In this document: positions 1 to 7,272 of the stretch, piece by piece | How positions within the stretch are numbered: the stretch's first letter is position 1 | How the letters are laid out: each line of letters starts with the position of its first letter | Assembly (NCBI GenBank): GCA_019347795.1 | Contig: JAHWKS010000159.1 | Coordinates: forward strand, 1-8,705 | DNA: 8,705 nt | Origin: Planctomycetota bacterium | GTDB taxonomy: Bacteria > Planctomycetota > Planctomycetia > Pirellulales > Pirellulaceae | Direction of reading: 5' to 3' | The notes under the pieces: model-generated | Seen by the model: only the letters and a program-made list of their open reading frames with translations | Databases searched by the model: none | Told to the model about the DNA's origin: nothing | Program-made: the position numbers and the translations under genes

Positions 1-1
1 C

Positions 2-2209
2 ACCAGCGACGACGGCGTTTACCGCTTCACGGGACTGCGAGCGGGGACTTACGTCGTTGCGGAAGTGCAGCCTGCGGGTTGGCTCGACGGGTTGGACGCC
101 GCCGGCACGATCGGCGGCGCCGCCGTCGGTGCCGCGGACCGGCCGGGCGATGCGATTCGCGGCGTGGTGCTCAAGTGGGGCAGCGACGGCGTGGAGTACA
201 ACTTCGGCGAGCTGCTGCCCGCGGTGATCGAAGGCGTCGTCCACACTGATCCCGATCGCGACTGCGTCTTCGACGAGGGCGAGTCGCCCATCGTCGGCGT
301 GCGAGTCGTGCTTCGCGATCAGGCCGGCGACCAGGTGGCGGAAACGACAACGGGCGCCGACGGACGATATCGCTTCGAGGGACTGGCGCCGGGGAGCTAC
401 ACGATCGTCGAGGCGCAGCCTGCCGGCTTTTTCAATGGCGATCAGAAGCCCGGGACGACCGGCGGCGACGGGAGCGTCGCGAACGTCATCTCCGCGGTGA
501 CGGTCGCAAGCGGACACGTTTCCGCAGAGAACTATTTCTGCGAAGTCCCGCCCGCGATGCTCTCCGGCTTTGTGTTCCAGGACGGCGCCGCGATTTCGAC
601 GACCGACGGCGAACCGCCCGAGAACCTCCGCGAACTCCGCGACGGCGTATTCACGCCGGACGATACGCCGCTTGCCGGCGTGGTGCTGGAACTGCGGAAC
701 GGCATCAATGGCGAGCCGATCGACGCGGCCGCCGCGCTGCCGGGCTACTACGCCTCCGGCCCGATTCGCGCGGTCACCGACGCGGCCGGACACTACGAAT
801 TCGCCGGACTGGCGCCGGGGAACTATGCCGTGTTCCAGGTGCATCCCGAGGGATACCTCGACAGCATCGACACGCCCGGCACGCTCTCCGGCTTCGCCTT
901 CAACGTCGGCGAGACGGTTCCCGACTTCGTGCTCAGCACGCTGACGATCAGCCCGCAGAACGATGCGGTGGTGCGGATCATCTTGCCGGCGGGCGCGAAC
1001 TCGCAGAGCAACAACTTCAGCGAAGTGCGTGTGCAGCGGCTCGTCACGCCGCGGCCGCCCGAGACGCCCCTTGTGCCGTCGCCGGAGCAGCCGATCCCGC
1101 AGGCCGCGCCGGCGATCGCCCTGCCGCCGGTGTTGCCGCCTCCCCTGCTTCCGCCGCCTCCCGAGGTGGGCATGCTCGGCGGAGGCGAGGCGTTCACCTG
1201 GCATCTGAGCGTGGTGAACGGCGGCGCCCCGCGCGGCGAAGGCTGGCTCCAGCCGGCCGGGAGCTCCCCCTGGCGCCGAGCCAGTTACGAGTCCAACCCG
1301 CTGTGGCAGACGCAAGCGCTGCAGGGCGGCATGTGGGTCTTCGCCGGACAAGAGAGCAATCGCGTCGCGATCGAGGAGCAGCGCGCCAGTGGCGTGCGCC
1401 ATCGCATCTTCGGACTCAAAGGCGCCATTCCCATCGCCGGAGACTGGGACGGCGACGGCGTGAGCGAGATGGGCGTCTTCCTCGCCGGCCAGTGGTTCCT
1501 CGATCTCAACGGCAACGGCCAATGGGACCCGGAGGACCTCTGGGCGCAGCTCGGAGACGCCTCCGATACGCCCGTGGTCGGCGATTGGGACGGCGACGGG
1601 AAGGACGACATCGGCATCTTTGGTCCCATATGGCCGGGCGATCCGCGGGCCCTGCGTCACGAGCCGGGCGTGCCTGACGCCCAAAACCGGCTGAACGTCC
1701 ACACGCTGCACGACCGGCCGAAGAACGTCCCGCCCGAGCCGGAGGAGGCGACCGACCGCCCGCGGCGCCTGCAGCGGAGCGAGCATGGCCGGCGCCGCGA
1801 GGACGTGATCGACCATGTCTTCCAATACGGCACGGAGCGCGAGCGGGCCATCACGGGCGATTGGAACGGCGACGGGATCAGCACGATCGGCGTGTTCCGC
1901 GACGGCGAGTGGACGCTCGACGTGGACGGCGACGGCGTGCTCACCGCCGCCGACGCGACGATGCGCTTCGGCGTTGCGGGCGATCTGCCGATCGTCGGCG
2001 ACTGGAACGGCGACGGCGTGGACGATCTCGGCGTGTTCCGCGACGGCCGCTGCCAGTTGGACGCCAACGGCAACCGCGAGATGGACGCCCACGACAAAGT
2101 CTTCGAGTTGGGCGAAGAAGGCGACAGCCCCGTCGCGGGCGATTGGAACGGAGACGGCGCCGACGAACCCGCCGTCTACCGCGACACCCCGGAGGGGAGC
2201 GAGGAATAG
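2..2209 (+). CDS. SdrD B-like / calcium-loop repeat surface protein (3' part; 5' end outside window)
   Basis: The frame is open from the first bases of the window, so the gene starts upstream; an internal ATG at 65 is not the start. About 735 residues are visible. The first third holds SdrD B-like (Cna-B type) beta-sandwich modules: the end of one (to about 223), a complete one (about 224-555) and a longer one (about 557-1035). Each ends in a [NY]F.E motif (NFGEL, YFCEV, NFSEV) and carries a G.Y.F.GL..G.Y...E.QP.G type signature. A proline-rich linker follows (about 1040-1170). The C-terminal half contains five GDW[DN]GDG motifs, three with a DxNGNG/DxDGDG EF-hand-like loop 21 residues later, suggesting calcium binding. 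The end (GSEE, stop at 2207) shows no sorting signal or membrane anchor. Export is inferred from the family; the signal peptide would lie outside the window. The likely role is a secreted or cell-surface structural or adhesive protein. Substrate unknown. Confidence 0.85.
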   Translation, partial: TSDDGVYRFTGLRAGTYVVAEVQPAGWLDGLDAAGTIGGAAVGAADRPGDAIRGVVLKWGSDGVEYNFGELLPAVIEGVVHTDPDRDCVFDEGESPIVGVRVVLRDQAGDQVAETTTGADGRYRFEGLAPGSYTIVEAQPAGFFNGDQKPGTTGGDGSVANVISAVTVASGHVSAENYFCEVPPAMLSGFVFQDGAAISTTDGEPPENLRELRDGVFTPDDTPLAGVVLELRNGINGEPIDAAAALPGYYASGPIRAVTDAAGHYEFAGLAPGNYAVFQVHPEGYLDSIDTPGTLSGFAFNVGETVPDFVLSTLTISPQNDAVVRIILPAGANSQSNNFSEVRVQRLVTPRPPETPLVPSPEQPIPQAAPAIALPPVLPPPLLPPPPEVGMLGGGEAFTWHLSVVNGGAPRGEGWLQPAGSSPWRRASYESNPLWQTQALQGGMWVFAGQESNRVAIEEQRASGVRHRIFGLKGAIPIAGDWDGDGVSEMGVFLAGQWFLDLNGNGQWDPEDLWAQLGDASDTPVVGDWDGDGKDDIGIFGPIWPGDPRALRHEPGVPDAQNRLNVHTLHDRPKNVPPEPEEATDRPRRLQRSEHGRRREDVIDHVFQYGTERERAITGDWNGDGISTIGVFRDGEWTLDVDGDGVLTAADATMRFGVAGDLPIVGDWNGDGVDDLGVFRDGRCQLDANGNREMDAHDKVFELGEEGDSPVAGDWNGDGADEPAVYRDTPEGSEE
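1439..2200 (+). repeat. Tandem 47-residue (141-nt) GDW[DN]GDG / EF-hand-like repeats
   Basis: The GDW[DN]GDG motif begins at 1439, 1580, 1856, 1997 and 2138. Neighbouring units are exactly 141 nt (47 codons) apart, except between the second and third, which are 276 nt apart. Units 1, 3 and 4 continue with a 12-residue loop of EF-hand/dockerin type (starting at 1502, 1919 and 2060) with acidic residues or Asn at positions 1, 3, 5 and 12. Unit 2 lacks its loop because an unrelated stretch replaces it. Unit 5 is cut short by the stop codon. The units are also similar as DNA, for example around GGCGATTGGAACGGCGACGG. Confidence 0.9.
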
Positions 2210-2235
2210 CGAGCGTCAGCACGGCGCGAGCGACG

Positions 2236-2262
2236 TTGGCCTCCCCGAATTCGGTGTATAAT
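2236..2262 (+). promoter_or_regulatory. Candidate sigma-70-like promoter of the DUF4058 gene
   Basis: A perfect TATAAT lies at 2257-2262, with TTGGCC at 2236-2241 as a possible -35 (15-bp spacer, slightly short). The predicted transcript would start near 2269 and leave a leader of about 25 nt before the ATG at 2294. The hexamer stands out in GC-rich DNA. Planctomycete promoters are not well enough defined for more certainty. Confidence 0.45.
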
Positions 2263-2293
2263 GCCAGTACCTTCCGCTCGGGAGAGACCGACA

Positions 2294-3049
2294 ATGCCCG
2301 TACATGACTGGACTCGCGTGGAGGATGGCATCTTTCACGCCTTTCACGTCGCTTGGATCCCACTGCTTAGCAAGTCCCTCAACGAGGGCCTGTTGCCGGA
2401 GGGTTACTATGCCCTCCCTGAACAACATGCTGGTCGCGCGATTGCCGATGTACTGACGCTGCACGCAAGCCCCGCACGGACAGAGCCTTACCCGCTGCCG
2501 CCCGCCACGGGTGGAGTGGCGGTAGCGGAGGCGCCGCCGAAGTCGCAACATCGAGAGACCGTGGAAGCGGAAGTGCTGGCTCGGCGTCGGAGCATCGCGA
2601 TCCGCCACGTGAGCGGTCACCGGCTGGTGGCATTGCTGGAGATCGTCTCGCCGGCGAACAAAGATCGGCGGGACTCCGTGGACGAATTCTCAGACAAGGT
2701 TTGCTCGGCGCTTCGCCTCGGCGTGCACGTTTTGGTCGTGGATCTGTTTCCGCCGCGCCCTTCGGCGCCGCAGGGGATGCACGCCGCCATCCGCGCGCGA
2801 CTCCGGACGCCTGAGGCGTCGTACGACCTTCCGGCGGATGAGCCGCTGACCCTGGTCAGCTACGCCGCGGGTCCCCGGATCGAAATTTATGTGGAACACC
2901 TCGCCGTCGGCGCCGCGCTTCCGGACATGCCGCTTTTTTTGCGGCCCGATCGTTATGTAAATGTCCCGCTGGAAGCGACGTATCAGGAAGCCTATCGCGG
3001 ATTGCCGAAGTTTTGGCGCGACGTACTGGAAGGCCGCGACGTGGAGTAA
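2294..3049 (+). CDS. DUF4058 family protein
   Basis: The product is 251 residues, the usual size for DUF4058, a family very common in planctomycetes and of unknown function. The N-terminus MPVHDWTRVEDGIFHAFH and the C-terminal part (MPLFLRPDRYVNVPLE, then a YRGLP motif) are the family landmarks. The start at 2294 is chosen because GGAGAG at 2281-2286 sits 7 nt upstream and the protein then begins exactly at the family N-terminus. An in-frame ATG at 2261 overlaps the TATAAT box and would add a non-conserved extension. No signal peptide or membrane segment is seen, so it is probably cytoplasmic. The centre, LLEIVSPANK (residues 114-123) followed by VLVVDLFPP (146-154), resembles the core of Uma2/DUF820 PD-(D/E)XK-like proteins; that link is my inference. 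The gene has its own promoter candidate and is convergent with the HNH gene, 91 bp away. Family call is strong; function unknown. Confidence 0.9.
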   Translation: MPVHDWTRVEDGIFHAFHVAWIPLLSKSLNEGLLPEGYYALPEQHAGRAIADVLTLHASPARTEPYPLPPATGGVAVAEAPPKSQHRETVEAEVLARRRSIAIRHVSGHRLVALLEIVSPANKDRRDSVDEFSDKVCSALRLGVHVLVVDLFPPRPSAPQGMHAAIRARLRTPEASYDLPADEPLTLVSYAAGPRIEIYVEHLAVGAALPDMPLFLRPDRYVNVPLEATYQEAYRGLPKFWRDVLEGRDVE

Positions 3050-3057
3050 TCTGCAAG

Positions 3058-3100
3058 CTTCAACACAACCGCGTCCAGGTGTGGCGCCGCTTCCCCGTCA
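3058..3100 (-). repeat. Direct repeat copy A: non-coding relic of a HEAT-gene 3' end
   Basis: This stretch matches 4142-4184 at 38 of 43 positions in the same orientation. Read on the minus strand with one adjoining base it encodes LTGKRRHTWTRLC and a stop, against LTGKKHHTWTPLC and a stop at the real end of the HEAT protein. No HEAT repeat precedes it; instead the HNH gene ends 40 bases away. It is therefore a displaced or duplicated gene end. It lies between the convergent DUF4058 and HNH genes, where I see no other clear element such as a strong terminator. Confidence 0.75.
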
Positions 3101-3140
3101 AACCCCTTTCGCTGCCCGGATGTCGGATAGAAGATTTTGC

Positions 3141-4061
3141 TCATGTCTTTCCGCCGCGACTGCGCCTTCTCAGGTTTGCGTGTCGCTCCGGCGAGCTTCG
3201 CGTGCGTACCCGCTTTGTGCGCCGCTTCCAGTCGCTGGCCCGCCGCTTCGCCATCCGCCGTAGTTCCTTGAGTTCATCGATCGAAAACGGTTTGCCTTGA
3301 ATCTGGTCGCCCTTGTGCAGCATCGCATGGCAATTCGGACACACTGGTTGCAGGTCTTTTTCCGGGTCAACTTTTTGGCGGCCATGCCTTAAGGGCTTGA
3401 GATGATGCACATGGATGAATCCTTCGCCGATCTCCCCATACTCCCTATCAAACCTCATGTGGCAGACCGCGCATTTTAGGCCGTGCTTTGATATACAACG
3501 CCGCCTAGCTTCTTGGTCTCGCTCGTGAAAATCTATGCAGATTCGCTTTGTGGCGCCCTCGATGAATACCGGAACTTCTTCGGCGATCAACTGTTCAGCG
3601 ATGATAAGAGGCTTTGGTGAAGCGGCGCCGCGGCGCGACTTTCGATTCGGCTTGCTATCTGGCGCATCGCCACCTTGCCTCTTTTTCCCTCGCTTGGGCC
3701 TTTGCTTCGTTGCCGGTTGGCTGGATTGAGGAAGGTGGGGAGCGGCGGTTTCTTCCGTCTTCGATTGCATGGGTAATTGCTGTGCGGGAAATCGCCAGGG
3801 TTCCCGCTCCTTAATCCGCTGATAAACGGATGCAGATACAGCATGGTCAATGAGGCGATACTCGCCGCTTTTTCCGCCGCGATGTTGGACGTGCCCTCGG
3901 CCCTCATGCCACATGACTCTACAAACGCTTCGTGAAAATGTTGGGTTGTCCGAAAAATACAACTGGCGATCGAGAATCTCGCGAGCGATGCCCTCATACC
4001 ATCTCCATTGTTCGGGCGGCGTCTCATACAAGACGATGAGGGCGGCTTCCCAAATCTTCAT
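3141..4061 (-). CDS. HNH endonuclease with N-terminal winged-helix-like region (McrA-type)
   Basis: The product is 306 residues. Residues 1-72 (WEAALIVL..., AREIL..., ending GEYRLID) look like a small winged-helix domain of the HARE-HTH kind. Residues about 93-150 form a basic, low-complexity linker. Residues about 165-250 are the nuclease: an EGA.K...I..FHERD..AR lead-in, a zinc-binding pair CAVC (197-200), VHHLKPL (218-224), then DPEKDLQPVCPNCHAMLH (232-249), which gives the second Cys pair (241, 244), the motif Asn243 and His245/249. All key residues are present. The family cuts DNA; members include restriction enzymes and homing-type nucleases. No methylase partner is visible. The C-terminus (about 268-306) is an unusually basic tail. 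The start is supported by GGAGGT (4067-4072) 5 nt upstream. GC is low in places (hand counts: 27/60 at 3901-3960 and 32/60 at 3301-3360, against 42/60 at 5401-5460), which suggests acquisition. Biological target unknown. Confidence 0.88.
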   Translation of the reverse strand: MKIWEAALIVLYETPPEQWRWYEGIAREILDRQLYFSDNPTFSRSVCRVMWHEGRGHVQHRGGKSGEYRLIDHAVSASVYQRIKEREPWRFPAQQLPMQSKTEETAAPHLPQSSQPATKQRPKRGKKRQGGDAPDSKPNRKSRRGAASPKPLIIAEQLIAEEVPVFIEGATKRICIDFHERDQEARRRCISKHGLKCAVCHMRFDREYGEIGEGFIHVHHLKPLRHGRQKVDPEKDLQPVCPNCHAMLHKGDQIQGKPFSIDELKELRRMAKRRASDWKRRTKRVRTRSSPERHANLRRRSRGGKT

Positions 4062-4100
4062 CCATCACCTCCGATCGCGACGGCTTGGTGACCACGGGCG

Positions 4101-4126
4101 CAGAAAACAGGAGAGGCGCGCTTCTC
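4101..4126 (-). terminator. Candidate rho-independent terminator after the HEAT gene
   Basis: On the minus strand, 17 bases after the HEAT stop, GAGAAGCGCGCCTCTC (4126 to 4111) can form a 7-bp hairpin with one G-U pair and a short loop. CUGUUUUCUG follows. If real, it ends the GH15-HEAT transcript before the HNH gene. The U-tract is short and the loop is only two bases, so confidence is moderate. Confidence 0.45.
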
Positions 4127-4141
4127 GGGGGGCAATTTCGT

Positions 4142-4184
4142 CTTCAACACAACGGCGTCCAGGTGTGGTGCTTCTTTCCCGTCA
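4142..4184 (-). repeat. Direct repeat copy B: intact 3' end of the HEAT gene
   Basis: This is the partner of the copy at 3058-3100, 1084 bp away in the same orientation, with five mismatches in 43. Here it forms the real last codons of the HEAT gene (LTGKKHHTWTPLC) plus its TGA. The match does not extend clearly on either side. The two copies enclose the whole HNH gene. Confidence 0.75.
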
Positions 4185-4599
4185 GGCGCTCCAGCGCCAG
4201 GGCGGCTTCGGTGCGGACGCTGGGGTCGGCGTCCTCCAGCAGCCGCTCGACCGTCGGCAGGCAGGCGGGGACGCCGGGATGTTCGCGTCCCAGCCGTCCC
4301 AGGTGCCAGGCGGCGAGGCTGCGGACGAAGTACATCTTGCTCCCCGTCGCCTCGATCAGCTTCGCCACCGCGTCCGGTCGGGAAGGATCGACGCGGGCCA
4401 GGGCCGCGGCCGCCCACACGGCGACGAACTCCGACGGGTCCGTCAGCGCCGAACGCAGCTCCCGCGCGTCCTCCTTCGCGTCCGGACCGATCTCTCCCAG
4501 CGCGTACGCGGCCAGGCGCCGCACCACAGGGTCGCTGTCCTTCAGCAAGCCGCTCCAATCTTTGCTTGTTTTGCCGAGATACTGAGTCGGAGAACTCAT
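4144..4599 (-). CDS. Small HEAT-repeat protein (PBS-lyase HEAT-like)
   Basis: The product is 151 residues made almost entirely of four helical HEAT-type repeats: about 15-42 (LLKDSDPVVRRLAAYALGEI), 48-76 (LTDPSEFVAVWAAAALARV), 81-108 (FVRSLAAWHLGRLG) and 117-142 (LLEDADPSVRTEAALALERL). Each has the D...VR..A..ALG pattern typical of PBS-lyase HEAT-like units. Such proteins are scaffolds for protein contacts; no enzymatic residues are expected. There is no signal peptide. The start at 4599 is chosen because AGGAGG (4606-4611) lies 6 nt upstream; an in-frame ATG at 4656 would run back into the GH15 gene. The GH15 stop is only 13 bases before this start, so the two genes are almost certainly co-transcribed and perhaps translationally coupled. 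This suggests the HEAT protein acts with or on the hydrolase, but no partner is proven. Confidence 0.85.
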   Translation of the reverse strand: MSSPTQYLGKTSKDWSGLLKDSDPVVRRLAAYALGEIGPDAKEDARELRSALTDPSEFVAVWAAAALARVDPSRPDAVAKLIEATGSKMYFVRSLAAWHLGRLGREHPGVPACLPTVERLLEDADPSVRTEAALALERLTGKKHHTWTPLC

Positions 4600-4612
4600 C
4601 GGGCGCCTCCTC

Positions 4613-6418
<1,806 letters not shown>

Positions 6419-6424
6419 CCGCCG

Positions 6425-6439
6425 CCTCCAAGGTTGGAG
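6425..6439 (-). promoter_or_regulatory. GH15 ribosome binding site, able to pair with the adjacent palindrome arm
   Basis: On the minus strand the SD GGAGG (6429-6425) sits 6 nt before the GH15 ATG. The preceding bases read CTCCAA-CC-TTGGAG, a self-complementary hairpin (effectively 5 bp with a four-base loop) that would cover the SD. Its 5' arm is also part of the closing stem of the upstream cloverleaf, so the two pairings exclude each other. A translational switch is inferred, not shown. Confidence 0.4.
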
Positions 6440-6495
6440 TTCAGCCTTCAGGCTGTCCGTTTTTCATTCGGACACGCTAAAGCGTGAACTCCAAC
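6433..6495. repeat. Cloverleaf-like nested palindrome (REP-like element)
   Basis: A perfect 11-bp inverted repeat, GTTGGAGTTCA (6433-6443) and TGAACTCCAAC (6485-6495), closes a 63-bp element. It holds three perfect short hairpins: CAGCCT/AGGCTG (6442-6455), TGTCCG/CGGACA (6454-6474, 9-base loop) and CACGCT/AGCGTG (6473-6486). The hairpins abut or overlap by a base or two. The element fills most of the gap between the redoxin stop and the GH15 start. Organisation and size resemble short palindromic mobile repeats (REP type) moved by TnpA-REP transposases; no such transposase is in the window and no second copy was seen. It could also end redoxin transcription, though no U-tract follows. Confidence 0.75.
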
Positions 6496-6521
6496 ATGCT
6501 CGATTCCTGCCTGACAAGAAA

Positions 6522-7126
6522 TCATTGCCGTCCGCGTCTCTGCCGCGCGTAACGGATGCGGCAGCCGTGGGCGTAGGTTTCGGCGGCCTCAGGCGTCTTG
6601 CCGGCAAGCGCCGCCTGCACGGCCGGCTCGAGATAACGAGCCGTCACCTCCGCGGCTTTGGCGTTGTCGTCCATCGCCCCCATATAGACGATCTTCCGCT
6701 CGGGCGAGAGCACGAAGAACTCGGGCGTTCCTCCGGCGCCGTACTTGCGGCCGGTCTCCTGCGAATCATCGCGCAGGTAGGGAACGGAAAGCCTTTCTCC
6801 TTCGCCCGCTCCCGCATTTTTTCCATGCTGTCCGCCTCCGCCTGGCTGACGTTGATCGCCACGACCGCCGCGTCGTCCGCGTGCCGCCTGGCGAAGTCGA
6901 TGATCCGGTCCTCGTAATCCACGGCCACGGGGCAGCGATTGCACGTGAACACGAGGACGACAAGCTTGTGCTGCAAGTCCGCCAGCGAATGCTTTTGCCC
7001 ATCGACGCCCGGCAAGTCGCTCCATGCCGGCGCCGCATCGCCGATGCTCAGCACGCGGTTGTACTCGCCGGCGACGCTCGCCGACGCGAACGACATCAAG
7101 ATGAATCCCATCATCCATCGCAACAT
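6522..7126 (-). pseudogene. Exported thioredoxin-like redoxin, broken by a one-base frameshift
   Basis: Restoring one base gives a 201-residue protein of the AhpC/TSA-thioredoxin (TlpA-like) type. Residues 1-20 (MLRWMMGFILMSFASASVAG) are a signal peptide, so it acts in the periplasm. VVLVFTCNRCP (56-66) holds the CXXC pair Cys62/Cys65. GGTPEFFVLSPERKIVYMGAMDD (132-154, in two parts in the DNA) holds the cis-Pro135 and beta strand. HGCRIRY (187-193) matches the usual conserved end of the family. The frame breaks at the GGG run at 6780-6782 (plus strand): upstream codons end KGFPFP and the continuation YLRDDSQETGRKYG lies in another frame, as if one C of a CCCC run were missing. Without repair, translation would stop at 6644 after about 160 residues, losing the cis-Pro. 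Start at 7126 is supported by GGAGG at 7135-7139. Real mutation or sequencing error cannot be told apart here. Confidence 0.85.
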
Positions 7127-7215
7127 GCGACTCTCCTCCCTTTGTAACGTAATCCGAATTGACACGAACGATGATGGCCCAAAGCCCGCGGGAAAGCAAC
7201 CGCGATCGGCTTCGC

Positions 7216-7244
7216 TTGCTCCCGCCGCCGCCAGGTCCTATAAC
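7216..7244 (+). promoter_or_regulatory. Candidate promoter of the beta-propeller gene
   Basis: TTGCTC (7216-7221) and TATAAC (7239-7244) are separated by 17 bp, giving a start near 7251 and a leader of about 22 nt. This matches the short-leader layout seen at the DUF4058 gene. The 146-bp region also serves the divergent redoxin gene, for which no convincing promoter was found. Confidence 0.4.
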
Positions 7245-7272
7245 CGAGGAAACGCTCAACAAGGATTTGAAC

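Noticed and set aside
1439..2200. CRISPR-like or satellite array suggested by regular 141-nt spacing
   Set aside because: The period is an exact multiple of three, in frame, and matches a protein repeat; it is coding.
2261..2293. An upstream in-frame ATG for the DUF4058 gene
   Set aside because: The ATG overlaps the TATAAT box, has no SD, and would add 11 residues before the family-typical MPVHDW start.
3058..4184. Composite transposon or IS element around the HNH gene
   Set aside because: No transposase, and no terminal inverted repeats were found inside the direct repeats; the direct repeats are too long for a normal target duplication and contain gene-end coding sequence.
7159..7164. A perfect TTGACA as -35 for the propeller gene
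   Set aside because: No -10-like hexamer lies 16-18 bp downstream; the region there is AAGCCC. The TTGCTC/TATAAC pair further down fits better.
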